From contig NZ_LT629969.1 of the NCBI RefSeq assembly GCF_900104665.1, positions 1 through 64,000 of the forward strand: a stretch of 64,000 nucleotides of DNA, in the 5' to 3' direction. A program made the position numbers and the translations under genes. Below the pieces are notes generated by a model, which was not told the DNA's origin, did not search any database, and was given only the letters and a program-made list of their open reading frames with translations. How positions within the stretch are numbered: position 1 is the first letter of the stretch; each line of letters begins with the position of its first letter. The DNA comes from Traorella massiliensis (lineage in GTDB: Bacteria > Bacillota_I > Bacilli_A > Erysipelotrichales > Erysipelotrichaceae). Of this stretch, positions 48,727 through 57,727 are shown piece by piece.

Positions 48727-49539
48727 TTATATCAATTTTAGCTGTTGAAACATGTCATAGATGCTGTCTTCATAAGAGGGCCCACAGATCATATCAGCAG
48801 CTTTTTTTAATTGATCAGCACCATTTTCCATACAAATGCCAATGTTGGCAAATAACAGCATATCTAAATCATTCATACTATCGCCAAAAGCAATCGTATC
48901 TTCTTGTTTCATATTAAAATATTCAAGCATCTTTTTAATACCACTTGTTTTATTGACATGATTGATGAGTAATTCACACATAAAATGAGTATCATAGTCC
49001 TTTTTACCATGTTCAATACAAGTATATTTAGATTTCCATTTTTCCTGGAAGGCTTTTAGATCTTCTTTTGACTGATAATAAAGGGTAGCCTTACTGATAT
49101 GAGCCTTTTCTAAATGAAACTCATTCATTGAAAATAAAGCTTCTGAAGAAAGAACTCCGGTTATTTTTTTTACCATATTTCGGCGTTTGAAAACAAAGGA
49201 ATCTGCAAAGCTTTCTTCTTCACCTTCAAGCTTAAATCCAAAATGATAAGTAGTAAAATCATCGATGAGCAGTTTTAAATCATCTTCAGGAATGCATATA
49301 TGATATAAAAGCTTATTCTTTGTTTCAAGCATGGCACCAGCTCCATAAATCTGTCCATCTGATTCAAAAGGAATCATTCCTTCAAGGACATTACTTTTAG
49401 ATCTTCCGGTACATAAAATGATTTTATGGCCATTGGCTCTTGCTTTTTGAATAGCCTCAATGGTAGAATCTAAGACACGGTGGTAGCGAATATGATCTAA
49501 AAGCGTGCCATCTATATCCATAAATATGATTTTAGACAT
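48727..49539 (-). CDS. Cof-type HAD phosphatase
   Basis: 270 residues of HAD subfamily IIB. Motif I MDIDGTLLD, motif II CTGR, motif IV AFGDSMNDLDML; the C2 cap lies between. Probably a sugar-phosphate or flavin/pyridoxal phosphate phosphatase; the substrate cannot be told. GGAGG lies before the ATG on the minus strand. Divergent from the PfkB-type kinase gene. Confidence 0.9.
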   Translation of the reverse strand: MSKIIFMDIDGTLLDHIRYHRVLDSTIEAIQKARANGHKIILCTGRSKSNVLEGMIPFESDGQIYGAGAMLETKNKLLYHICIPEDDLKLLIDDFTTYHFGFKLEGEEESFADSFVFKRRNMVKKITGVLSSEALFSMNEFHLEKAHISKATLYYQSKEDLKAFQEKWKSKYTCIEHGKKDYDTHFMCELLINHVNKTSGIKKMLEYFNMKQEDTIAFGDSMNDLDMLLFANIGICMENGADQLKKAADMICGPSYEDSIYDMFQQLKLI

Positions 49540-49622
49540 CTTTTACCTCCAAAAAACATGATTATTATACACGAATCGTGAAAAAAGTGGTAGAGTATAG
49601 GAGTAAGAAAAGGAATGAGAAT

Positions 49623-50537
49623 ATGATCTATACATTAACATTTAATCCTTCTATTGATTATGAAATGAATCTGGCACATCTTTCTTTATCTCATACGAAT
49701 CGAAGCACGCATGAAAGCTATCGTTTGGGTGGTAAGGGTATTAACGTATCACATATTCTTCATGAGCTTGGTTTTGAATCGGTGATCCTTGGTTTTCGTG
49801 GCGGCTTTGTCGGTGATGAAATTCAAAGACTCATCTATCAGTTTGGACTCAATGAAAAACTAATTGAGCTTGAAGAAGGAACCTCACGTATTAATGTCAA
49901 AGTACTAGGAAAAGTAGAAACAGAGATCAATGGAGAAGGACCGTTGATTGGCGGCAGTGATATGAAACAGCTGTATGATCAGCTGGATATGCTAGGCAAA
50001 GAGGATGTATTAATACTTTCCGGAAGTATTCCGAAATGTTTAAATGATAATATTTATGAAACAATTTTATCGGTGCAAAATGCCAAAGGGGTCTTGTGTA
50101 TCGTAGATGCGACAAAAGATCTTTTAGTCAATACGCTGAAACATCATCCGTTTCTGATCAAACCGAATGTTGCGGAATGTGAAGAAATTTTAAATGAATC
50201 ATTATTGACTACCAAACAAGTCGTGGAAGCAGCAAAAAAACTGCAGGAAATGGGAGCCCGTAACGTCATGATTTCCAGAGGAAAAGAAGGGGCAGTACTG
50301 GTAGATGAAAATGGTGGTATATTTGAAAGTAAAGGACTAAAGGGTGAATGTATTTCTTCTGTTGGCTGTGGGGATTCTATGGTAGCCGGATTTGTCGCAG
50401 CTTATTTGAAGTGTTCAAATTATGAAGAAGCCTTTAAGCTGGCAATGGCTTGTGGAAGTGCCACGGCTTTTAGTGAAGATCTTGCGAAAATAGAAATGAT
50501 TGAAAGATGTTATAACGAACTGGAGGTAAGAAAATGA
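49623..50537 (+). CDS. PfkB-family hexose kinase (1-phosphofructokinase-like)
   Basis: 304 residues. Substrate motif [25 protein letters not shown] and the catalytic [14 protein letters not shown] belong to the FruK/LacC group, which phosphorylates fructose 1-phosphate or tagatose 6-phosphate. No PTS genes are near to decide. AAAGGA precedes ATG 49623; the frame's earlier start has no site. The end overlaps metK by four bases. Confidence 0.88.
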   Translation: MIYTLTFNPSIDYEMNLAHLSLSHTNRSTHESYRLGGKGINVSHILHELGFESVILGFRGGFVGDEIQRLIYQFGLNEKLIELEEGTSRINVKVLGKVETEINGEGPLIGGSDMKQLYDQLDMLGKEDVLILSGSIPKCLNDNIYETILSVQNAKGVLCIVDATKDLLVNTLKHHPFLIKPNVAECEEILNESLLTTKQVVEAAKKLQEMGARNVMISRGKEGAVLVDENGGIFESKGLKGECISSVGCGDSMVAGFVAAYLKCSNYEEAFKLAMACGSATAFSEDLAKIEMIERCYNELEVRK

Positions 50538-51706
50538 GTAAAAAGTTTTTCACATCGGAATCGGTGACGGAAGGACATCCAGATAAGATCTGTGATGCGA
50601 TCAGTGATGCCGTATTAGATGCGATCTTAGAAAAAGATCCAATGGCAAGAGTGGCCTGTGAAACATGTACAACAACAGGTATGGTACTCGTAATGGGTGA
50701 AATTACGACAAATTGTTATGTGGATATTCCAAAGATTGCCAGAAATGTAGTTTTAGAAATTGGTTATGATCGAGCTAAATATGGTTTTGATGGTAATACA
50801 TGTGCTGTGTTAAGTGCTATTGATGAGCAGTCAGGCGATATTGCGATGGGTGTTGATGCAGCTTTAGAAACAAGAGAAAGTGATGATCATGAAAATGGTG
50901 CCGGTGATCAGGGAATGATGTTTGGTTATGCCTGTGATGAAACAAAAGAATTGATGCCAATGCCGATCATGTTAGCACATAAACTGGCAAGACAGCTTGC
51001 GAAAGTAAGAAAAGATGGTACCTTGAGCTATTTAAGACCAGATGGTAAGAGCCAGGTAACAGTAGAATATGATGGTGATGAGGTCAAACGTATCGAAGCA
51101 GTTGTTATTTCAACACAACATTCAGATGCTGTTGAATTAAGTCAGATCAGAGAAGATATCATTCATCATGTCATCAATGAGATTATCCCAGCAGAACTTA
51201 TGGATGAAAATACGAAGATCTATGTAAATCCAACAGGCCGTTTTGTGATTGGTGGTCCACAGGGAGATAGTGGATTGACAGGAAGAAAACTGATCGTTGA
51301 TACTTATGGCGGTATGGCCCGTCATGGCGGTGGTGCCTTCTCAGGAAAAGATCCAACAAAAGTGGATCGCTCTGCAGCCTATGCAGCACGCTGGGTTGCT
51401 AAAAACTTAGTAGCAGCCAAACTGGCAAAGAAAGTAGAAATCCAGTTAGCTTATGCGATCGGTGTAGCTCATCCATTAAGTATCCATGTAGATACTTTTG
51501 GTACAAGTACATACAGTGAAGAACAGTTGATCGAAATCATCAACAAAGTCTTTGATCTAAGACCAAGTGCAATCATTGATACTCTTGATCTTAGAAGACC
51601 GATCTATCGTCAGTTAGCTGCTTATGGTCATTTTGGAAGAGATGATCTAGATATTCCTTGGGAAAAGACAAATAAAGTTGAAGAAATCTTAAATTGTTTG
51701 AAATAG
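50534..51706 (+). CDS. metK: S-adenosylmethionine synthetase
   Basis: 390 residues. Makes S-adenosylmethionine from methionine and [23 protein letters not shown], the [12 protein letters not shown] loop, [18 protein letters not shown] and [19 protein letters not shown] are the standard motifs. GGAGG lies eight bases before the ATG. Overlap with a sugar kinase gene is unusual but both look complete. No SAM riboswitch precedes it. Confidence 0.97.
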   Translation: MSKKFFTSESVTEGHPDKICDAISDAVLDAILEKDPMARVACETCTTTGMVLVMGEITTNCYVDIPKIARNVVLEIGYDRAKYGFDGNTCAVLSAIDEQSGDIAMGVDAALETRESDDHENGAGDQGMMFGYACDETKELMPMPIMLAHKLARQLAKVRKDGTLSYLRPDGKSQVTVEYDGDEVKRIEAVVISTQHSDAVELSQIREDIIHHVINEIIPAELMDENTKIYVNPTGRFVIGGPQGDSGLTGRKLIVDTYGGMARHGGGAFSGKDPTKVDRSAAYAARWVAKNLVAAKLAKKVEIQLAYAIGVAHPLSIHVDTFGTSTYSEEQLIEIINKVFDLRPSAIIDTLDLRRPIYRQLAAYGHFGRDDLDIPWEKTNKVEEILNCLK

Positions 51707-51726
51707 GTTCGAAAGAACCTTTTTCT
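51705..51726 (+). terminator. metK terminator
   Basis: AGGTTC-GAAA-GAACCT (51705-51720) with a GNRA-type loop, followed by TTTTC; the stem starts on the last bases of the stop codon. Confidence 0.65.
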
Positions 51727-51790
51727 TTGCCTTCTTGACACTCATAGTACATGATTTTATAATGATAAAGGAATAAAAAAGGAGTCAATT

Positions 51791-52750
51791 ATGAGATATA
51801 AACACTATAAAAATGCAAATGTTGATGTGAGTGAATTTGCTCTAGGAACATGGGGATTAGATGATTCAAGATGGAATGGACATGGAGGTATCAGTGAAGC
51901 CTTAGAAGCCATGAAAGCCTTAATTGATCAAGGTGTCAATCTGATCGATACAGCTGCCAATTATGGTAATGGAACAAGTGAAAAAGTAGTAGGAGAATTG
52001 TTGAAAAGTGTCGATCGTTCCAAGATTCTTATCTCTACGAAATTCGGTACTCAAAATGATCTCTTTACAGGTGGTGTTTACCGTGATGCCCGCTTTGGTA
52101 CGGTTATGCGTGAATGTGCGGGTTCATTAAAAAATATGAAAACAGACTATATTGATTTTTACTTTATGCATTGGCCAGATGTTTCTACACCAATTGCGGA
52201 AACGATGTGTGCCTTGAATTTCTTAAAGGAACAGGGTAAGATCCGTTATATTGGTCTTTCAAATACAGAACTTCCATTATTAAAAGAAGCATTAAAATAT
52301 GGACAAGTCGATGTCATCCAGCCACCTTTCTCCATGATCGATCAGCGTTATAAAGAAACAATGGAATGGGCAAGTGAACATGGTATCGATGTCATGGCCT
52401 ATGGTTCAATGGGCGGCGGTATATTAACAGGCAAATATCGCAGCATTCCAAACTGGCCAGCCCATGATGTCCGCTATACGTTCTATAAAGGATTTAGCGA
52501 ACCTGCCTTCAGCAAAGTCATGGAACTGATGAAAACACTAGATGATATCGCAGCTGCTCATCAGGCTACCGTATCACAAGTAGCCATCAACTGGACATGT
52601 CAGAAAGATTATGTCAGCAGTGCCTTGATTGGTGTTACCAGCATGCGTCATGTGCAAGAAAACATGGATGCCTTTAAATGGCAATTAACCAGTGATGAGA
52701 TGAAACGTATTGATGATCATTTACATGAATTAGGACTTGATCAAATATAA
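51791..52750 (+). CDS. Aldo/keto reductase
   Basis: 319 residues of a (beta/alpha)8 NADPH-dependent reductase. Catalytic residues appear as IDTAANYGNG (Asp, Tyr), ISTKFG (Lys) and FMHWPD (His). It resembles the YhdN/IolS-type group. Reduces carbonyl compounds or sugars; the substrate is unknown. AAAGGAG precedes the ATG. Ends in a good terminator. Confidence 0.92.
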   Translation: MRYKHYKNANVDVSEFALGTWGLDDSRWNGHGGISEALEAMKALIDQGVNLIDTAANYGNGTSEKVVGELLKSVDRSKILISTKFGTQNDLFTGGVYRDARFGTVMRECAGSLKNMKTDYIDFYFMHWPDVSTPIAETMCALNFLKEQGKIRYIGLSNTELPLLKEALKYGQVDVIQPPFSMIDQRYKETMEWASEHGIDVMAYGSMGGGILTGKYRSIPNWPAHDVRYTFYKGFSEPAFSKVMELMKTLDDIAAAHQATVSQVAINWTCQKDYVSSALIGVTSMRHVQENMDAFKWQLTSDEMKRIDDHLHELGLDQI

Positions 52751-52778
52751 AAATCGTGAAATAATCACGATTTTTTTT
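52749..52778. terminator. Intrinsic terminator
   Basis: AAAAATCGTGA (52749-52759) pairs with TCACGATTTTT (52765-52775), followed by more T. It lies between the aldo/keto reductase and the convergent Rpn gene. Confidence 0.8.
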
Positions 52779-52791
52779 GCGGTCATATCAT

Positions 52792-53781
52792 TTATTCTTT
52801 TACTTGATTCATCATTTGAAAATACTGTTCATATTCACTTTCAGGAATATTCAATAACTTCATGGCTTCCTGTAAATCAATCTTCATATTCTTCATCAAT
52901 GAACATAAAGATGAATAAATTCCTTGCTCAATTCCTTGTTCTATTCCTTGTTCTATTCCTTGCTCAATTCCTTGCTCAATTCCTTGCTCAATTCCTTTTT
53001 CTATTCCCTGCTCAAATCCTCTTTTTAATCCTTTCTCCATGTATTTCTGTTCTAGATAAACGCTATAGTCACACATCTCTTCTACCTCCTCTGCTAGGCT
53101 TTCTGTCAGCTTAAAATCATATTTTTTTAGTTCCTCTTTTTTCTTTGCTGCTGTCATGCTCTCATCAAGCAAGATCCTTAACACATTGGATGAAATCGAT
53201 TCGTTTTCCTCATACCCTAAGTATAGCACAATGATCTCTTGTTTATCAAAATATTTCTCATCTTCGCACACATTTCCCAGTATGTGCTCCTCTCTCATCC
53301 GATAGCGGTTGATGCATCCCTGCTTGTACAAGGGTGCATTGAACACGATCCAGATTGATACGACCTTTACGATATCGTCATATTGTCCATGGTCAAAGAA
53401 TTTCCCTACCTGCATAGAAATATTTCTGCTGGTATAATAATTTCCTCTGCTCAGCACATGGCTTTTTCCTTTTAAAACGCCTTGTGCCTCAAGATTGATA
53501 ATCATAGCGATCTTTCCATGATCCTGTGGTAAAGAGGCATAGACAAGAGAATCAAAATAAATGCTTCTATAATCCTCGTTGTTTTCATTTCGGTGCCCCG
53601 GTGTCAGGCGGCTATGTAAAGGTACATCTCCTTGAGGTTCGATACATTGTTCGATTTCCCTCAAAGAGTAGGGACTATATTCCTCAATAAGTTCCTTCAT
53701 GAGAACAGAAAGAACAGGTTTTTCTCTTAGGATTATCTTGATGATTTGATCGATAGGGATTTTATTTTTTTTAATCTTCAT
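52792..53781 (-). CDS. Rpn-family PD-(D/E)XK nuclease/transposase-like protein with EQGI repeats
   Basis: 329 residues. Same layout as the gene at 33822: IYFDSLVYAS, IINLEAQGVLKGKSH, NISMQVGKFFDH, KVVSIWIVFNAP, EEHILGNVCEDEKYFDKQ. The C-terminal part has a run of EQGI repeats encoded by a 12-bp tandem repeat. GGAGG lies in the loop of a short GAATA/TATTC hairpin before the ATG. Complete copy. Role unknown. Confidence 0.88.
   Translation of the reverse strand: MKIKKNKIPIDQIIKIILREKPVLSVLMKELIEEYSPYSLREIEQCIEPQGDVPLHSRLTPGHRNENNEDYRSIYFDSLVYASLPQDHGKIAMIINLEAQGVLKGKSHVLSRGNYYTSRNISMQVGKFFDHGQYDDIVKVVSIWIVFNAPLYKQGCINRYRMREEHILGNVCEDEKYFDKQEIIVLYLGYEENESISSNVLRILLDESMTAAKKKEELKKYDFKLTESLAEEVEEMCDYSVYLEQKYMEKGLKRGFEQGIEKGIEQGIEQGIEQGIEQGIEQGIEQGIYSSLCSLMKNMKIDLQEAMKLLNIPESEYEQYFQMMNQVKE
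52919..53038. repeat. 12-bp tandem repeat inside the Rpn gene
   Basis: About ten units of 12 bp with consensus ATTCCTTGCTCA (plus strand), the last ones degenerate. Each unit encodes EQGI or a variant on the minus strand. Because the unit is a multiple of three, slippage changes protein length without a frameshift. Confidence 0.85.
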
Positions 53782-53835
53782 TGAATACCTCCTACTATTC
53801 TATATGCACAAAAATGATAAAATTCCCAAAAATCT
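53782..53835 (-). promoter_or_regulatory. Rpn upstream promoter-like block, third copy
   Basis: TGGGAA followed by TTTTATCATTTTTGTGCA and TATAGA, the same layout as the blocks before the Rpn genes at 33822 and 28600, about 20-30 bases before the ribosome site. Confidence 0.5.
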
Positions 53836-54013
53836 TTAAAATTTTGAAAAGAAAGAGTACATCTGTTTTGAAAATATATTACTTAAACCTTTGTGATAAC
53901 GATCTTAATATCAGTATTAACATATCAAATTTTTTCTTATGAAACTCGATAAATCTTGTCTGCATTTAGAACAAATGAGCAAATTTATAGTATAATTTAT
54001 ACAGAGCTCCATT
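53836..54013. other. AT-rich intergenic stretch
   Basis: No ORF with a ribosome site. TATAAT at about 53991 could be a second promoter for the peptide gene, upstream of the ATTCAGCCGAA box. Nothing else is seen. Confidence 0.4.
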
Positions 54014-54060
54014 ATTCAGCCGAAAAATTGATATACATTCTAAAATTACTGCACTAGAAT
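54014..54060 (+). promoter_or_regulatory. Regulator box 1 (ATTCAGCCGAAAA) and -10 of peptide gene
   Basis: ATTCAGCCGAAAA (54014-54026), a near-palindrome around TTCAGCCGAA, is 41 bp before TAGAAT (54055-54060). GCACTAGA at 54051 is also found after box 2. The same box occurs at 55596 and 57444 and nowhere else that I saw in the window. Confidence 0.65.
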
Positions 54061-54082
54061 AATTAAAAATGGAGGAATATTT

Positions 54083-54289
54083 ATGAAAAAATTATTTATT
54101 TTATTAACAACTTGTGCATTTGTATTTGCACTAATACCCATAAAAGCCCAAGAACCTGAAACGGAAGTATGTGTTCTAGAATACAATGAAGATGGAACCA
54201 TCAAAAATGAAGAGGAATATCTTCAATGCTTAGAAGAGATGGGGCAGGTGGATACTCATGATGGCAAGTGGAATAAACCTAAAGGATAA
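54083..54289 (+). CDS. Secreted 68-residue pre-peptide, candidate signal
   Basis: A signal peptide (KKLFILLTTCAFVFALIPIKA) is followed by about 46 polar residues with two Cys (30 and 49) and the C-terminal GQVDTHDGKWNKPKG. AATGGAGG is well placed before the ATG. Its position directly before an HTH-TPR regulator is that of PapR, SHP and NprX-type signalling peptides. The active form could be a C-terminal fragment. Signalling is inferred, not shown. Confidence 0.7.
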   Translation: MKKLFILLTTCAFVFALIPIKAQEPETEVCVLEYNEDGTIKNEEEYLQCLEEMGQVDTHDGKWNKPKG

Positions 54290-54306
54290 ATAAAATGGGA
54301 GATATA

Positions 54307-55563
54307 ATGAAACAAATGAGTAATCTGTATAATGAACAAATTCTAATAGGAAAAATATTAAATGTTGAAAGGAAAAGCAGAGATATTAGATTACAGGATT
54401 TAACTGCATCGGGAAAAACGATTCAGTATATTTCTGAAATTGAGAATGGGAATAAAAAAATATATGAACCAACAATTTCAAAATTGTTTTCATTAATTGG
54501 AATTGATTTTAACTATAATCAAACAACATTAGATGAAGTTTATGTATTATTTGAGGAAATGATCCATGTTTATCTTAATCAGGATCTAAAAAAGCGAAAA
54601 GAATATATGGTGAAACTTACCAGCAATTCTGCTTGGGAGTTTTCCTATGCCTACCCTTTAATACAACTAACTAAATTTATGGCAACTGTTCTAGATGAAA
54701 TTGATTTTTTTTATGATGATATTAATGCAAAGTGTGAAGAGTTATTTACTATTTTTAATAATCACGAAAAAAGTATATATTTACTTATGAAAGCAATATA
54801 TGAATTTTATGATCTGGGAAAATTTGAATTGGCTAAAGATAATCTGAAAAAATCAATTCAATATTCGCCTGAAGCAGCCATTACTGGTTTTACTTACAAT
54901 CAATTAGGAAATTTAATAACTCTTGATTATCATTTAAGTATGGCTTTAGAATATCAAAAAAAAGGTATAGAAATACTAAAAAAGTACGGTTATTATCGAA
55001 GGTCTATTCAATTGGAATTAACGGTTGGGAATATTTTAGCTGAGTTAAGAAGATTTGATGAAATGAAACAGCAATATCTGAAAACCTATGATTTTGCGAT
55101 TACATATAATAATGATGATATCAAACGAAAATCTTTATATAATTTAGCTTATTATTCAATGTATGGAAGACGTTATGAGGATGCAATTACATATGCAAAT
55201 CAAGTAATTAAGATGAATTATTACCTTACAGAATGTTATTATATTCTCGCATGGGTGTACATGGAAATGGGAGATAATGTAAATTTTGAAAAATATTATC
55301 ATTATTTAGAAAAAACAAATAAACATGATGATTATATTATTGATCATTATGAAAAGTGTTTAAAAGCAAAATTAAATAATAAAGATAAGACATATTATAA
55401 GACACTTGTTGATCTATATAAGAAGTTAAATAAAAAGGGCTATGCTTTTGATCGGGTCATGGCACTTGAATATATTATTGAATATTGCGATCAATACGAA
55501 TTAATCAATGAAGGATATATGTATCAAAAAGAATTATTAAAAATTCTTCAAAAAAAACATTAA
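54307..55563 (+). CDS. Rgg/PlcR-like regulator (HTH plus TPR repeats)
   Basis: 418 residues. N-terminal HTH-like part (about 8-70: ILNVERKSRDIRLQDLTASG, QYISEIENGNKKIYEPTISK) and some nine helix pairs of TPR type, with NQLGNLITLDYHLSMALEYQKKGIEILKK as a clear repeat. This is the RRNPP architecture, whose TPR part binds short peptides. GGGAG lies before ATG 54307. It follows the secreted peptide gene by 17 bases. It probably binds the ATTCAGCCGAA boxes. Confidence 0.8.
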   Translation: MKQMSNLYNEQILIGKILNVERKSRDIRLQDLTASGKTIQYISEIENGNKKIYEPTISKLFSLIGIDFNYNQTTLDEVYVLFEEMIHVYLNQDLKKRKEYMVKLTSNSAWEFSYAYPLIQLTKFMATVLDEIDFFYDDINAKCEELFTIFNNHEKSIYLLMKAIYEFYDLGKFELAKDNLKKSIQYSPEAAITGFTYNQLGNLITLDYHLSMALEYQKKGIEILKKYGYYRRSIQLELTVGNILAELRRFDEMKQQYLKTYDFAITYNNDDIKRKSLYNLAYYSMYGRRYEDAITYANQVIKMNYYLTECYYILAWVYMEMGDNVNFEKYYHYLEKTNKHDDYIIDHYEKCLKAKLNNKDKTYYKTLVDLYKKLNKKGYAFDRVMALEYIIEYCDQYELINEGYMYQKELLKILQKKH

Positions 55564-55595
55564 TTTTATGGTGTTTTTCTAGAAAATGTAGCTTT

Positions 55596-55648
55596 ATTCA
55601 GCCGAAAAGAGAATTATCACGCACTAGATAAATAAATACTATTATAAA
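55596..55648 (+). promoter_or_regulatory. Regulator box 2 and -10 before the ABC exporter
   Basis: ATTCAGCCGAAAA (55596-55608), followed by GCACTAGA (55621) and TATTAT (55640-55645), 44 bp from the box start. Same order as at box 1, with the GCACTAGA 12 bp nearer to the box. Confidence 0.6.
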
Positions 55649-55687
55649 TACTAAAATATACGATGATATTAAATGGGGTAAGAATAT

Positions 55688-57301
55688 ATGTTTAAGAAAA
55701 TAGAAAAAGAAATAAGAAAATATGCATGGATTGCAGGAGCATTATTTTTACTGAGTCATACAGTAAATCTTATTACACCGACGATCATGCAGTATGTTGT
55801 TGATGAAGGTATAGCAAATCAAAATATTAATCAGATCATATTAGGTATCTTATCTTTTGTTCTGATACCTTGTATTTTTGTTTTGATTACTTCTCTTTTT
55901 AATTATGTAACGATCGTTTTTGCCAGAAATAAAGGGAATGAATATTCTATAGATCTTATGAGGCATCTGTTGTCACAACCATTATCTTTTTTCGACAAAG
56001 AAAATTCAATTGAATTAATGACCCATTCTGGACGTGAAATATCGAAATATCTGAATTTCAAGATTAGTGATATTCCGAAATATTATGTGACAATTGTCAT
56101 TTCAGTTTTTCTTTTAGTCATTTTATGCTTTTATCATCCATTACTGGCAATATTACAGCTATGCTTTATTCCATTAGGTATTTTCCCAGTAAGAAAATTT
56201 CAGAAAATAGTTAATGATAAAGTGATGAAAGTAATGGAATATAACGCTTCTATGAATCAGTCAAAGGCGGATACTTTTCAGGCTGTTGCTTTTGTGAAAA
56301 GCAATCAGCTGGAAGAAAAAAGAATTGAAGATATCAATCATATCAATCAGAAGATCGTAAAGCTATGGGGACAGGTTGCTTTGCTTGATTCTTTGAGTGG
56401 CATGTGGATGAGTGGTTTTGTAACCTCTTTATTTACGGGAATGAGTTTTGGGCTTATTGCTTATTTGATTGTTTCAAAGATTCATCTTTTCAGTTATGGA
56501 GAGATGTTTTCGATCATGAGTTATTGTGCTTTATTATATAGTGGTTTCTGTACAATTTTTATGACACAACTGCAGAAAACGAAGATTGAAAGTGAATTTA
56601 CTAAGACATTTAGTTATTTTGACCAGCTTTCTGAAAGAAAACAGTTGGAGAAAGTTGAAATCAAAGATAAAATCGTATTTGATCACGTTGATTTTGCTTA
56701 TAATGAAGAAGTCAAGGTCTTAGATGATTTTTCATGGACATTTGAAATGAATAAATGGAATGGGATCGAAGGAGAAAGCGGAAAAGGAAAAAGTACGATT
56801 CTAAAGCTTATTGAAAAATTTTATGATATTGATAAGGGAGATATTTTGATAGATGGAACATCGATTTCTAGAATCTCTACTGAATCTCTATATTCACAGA
56901 TTACTTATGTAGCCCAGAAACCTTCCTTATTTCCGATGACTATCCGTGAAAATCTTTATCTTGGTAAAAATAATGCCAGTGATGAAGAGATTAAAGAAGT
57001 TTTAGAAGCTGTAGGACTTTATGATGCGATTATGGCATTACCTCAAAGTTTAGAGAGTGATATCAAGGAAGCGGGCAAGCTTTTATCAGGTGGACAGCAG
57101 CAACGTCTTAGTATAGCAATCGCTTTATTAAGAAATACCAAGATTTATTTACTGGATGAAATCTGTGCAAATGTAGATAAAGAAAACGCTGAAAAAATAC
57201 GTCAGTATTTTGCGGATATGGTAAAAAAGGGAGTAACAATCATTAGTGTAAGTCATGATCATGCTTTTCATAAAGAAGTAGATTCCCTTTTAAAGTTATA
57301 A
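55688..57301 (+). CDS. ABC exporter, fused membrane and ATPase domains
   Basis: 537 residues. Six membrane segments (about 12-285) and a nucleotide-binding domain with Walker A GESGKGKST, VAQKPSLFP, LLSGGQQQRLSIAIALL, YLLDEICANVD and VSHDH. No C39 peptidase domain, so it would not trim a leader itself. The box upstream links it to the peptide regulator. It may export a peptide or give immunity. Substrate unknown. Confidence 0.88.
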   Translation: MFKKIEKEIRKYAWIAGALFLLSHTVNLITPTIMQYVVDEGIANQNINQIILGILSFVLIPCIFVLITSLFNYVTIVFARNKGNEYSIDLMRHLLSQPLSFFDKENSIELMTHSGREISKYLNFKISDIPKYYVTIVISVFLLVILCFYHPLLAILQLCFIPLGIFPVRKFQKIVNDKVMKVMEYNASMNQSKADTFQAVAFVKSNQLEEKRIEDINHINQKIVKLWGQVALLDSLSGMWMSGFVTSLFTGMSFGLIAYLIVSKIHLFSYGEMFSIMSYCALLYSGFCTIFMTQLQKTKIESEFTKTFSYFDQLSERKQLEKVEIKDKIVFDHVDFAYNEEVKVLDDFSWTFEMNKWNGIEGESGKGKSTILKLIEKFYDIDKGDILIDGTSISRISTESLYSQITYVAQKPSLFPMTIRENLYLGKNNASDEEIKEVLEAVGLYDAIMALPQSLESDIKEAGKLLSGGQQQRLSIAIALLRNTKIYLLDEICANVDKENAEKIRQYFADMVKKGVTIISVSHDHAFHKEVDSLLKL

Positions 57302-57320
57302 TAAGATTATAAATATTTAT

Positions 57321-57350
57321 AAAGCATTTTCTAGATGAAGATGCTTTTTA
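57321..57350 (+). terminator. Terminator of the ABC exporter gene
   Basis: An 11-bp stem with one T-G pair (57321-57331 with 57337-57347), loop TAGAT, then T run. Confidence 0.75.
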
Positions 57351-57443
57351 TTATAAAATATTTAGAAAATAAATATGGATCATTGGTTAAATTATGTAGT
57401 AATTATATAGTAAAGAAATAAGAATATTCATTTTATATTGAAA

Positions 57444-57491
57444 ATTCAGCCGAATAAAATGTTTACAAAAAAATATGAAAACGATTATAAT
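57444..57491 (+). promoter_or_regulatory. Regulator box 3 and -10 before the 28-residue ORF and Vex-like genes
   Basis: ATTCAGCCGAA (57444-57454) is 42 bp before TATAAT (57486-57491). No -35 is present. The spacing agrees with boxes 1 and 2. Confidence 0.65.
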
Positions 57492-57546
57492 GATTTTGAA
57501 AAATAAACTCATATTAAGATATATTAGATAAAATGAGGGATTGGGG

Positions 57547-57633
57547 ATGCTTGAATTTTATCTATATATTGGAGTTTGGGAGGATAGAGCAATGATTGAA
57601 CCAGTAACAACAGAGGATAAAGTTAATGCTTAA
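57547..57633 (+). CDS. 28-residue ORF, candidate peptide
   Basis: GAGGGATTGGGG precedes ATG 57547. The product begins MLEFYLYIGVWEDRAM and ends in a polar EPVTTEDKVNA. A second possible start is ATG 57592 after GGGAGG, giving only 13 residues (MIEPVTTEDKVNA). It is the first ORF after box 3 and before a permease-ATPase-permease set, the same relative place as Pep27 before vex123 in pneumococcus. No sequence likeness to Pep27. Confidence 0.4.
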   Translation: MLEFYLYIGVWEDRAMIEPVTTEDKVNA

Positions 57634-57727
57634 CTTTGCCCAAGTAAAAAAATCCTAGCATAATATGAATAAATTGCTATGAGTGGAAATGATTTAACAG
57701 TTATGGACAACCGACTGGGAGAATTTT

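Noticed and set aside
48675-48917. Plus-strand ORF opposite the Cof-type HAD gene
   Set aside because: No ribosome site and no recognisable sequence; it lies within the minus-strand HAD gene.
50420-50533. SAM riboswitch before metK
   Set aside because: metK overlaps the kinase gene by four bases, and no S-box-like structure is seen upstream of 49623.
52737-53114. Plus-strand ORF with AQFL repeats
   Set aside because: Antisense reading of the 12-bp repeat in the Rpn gene; it starts inside the aldo/keto reductase end and crosses a strong terminator.
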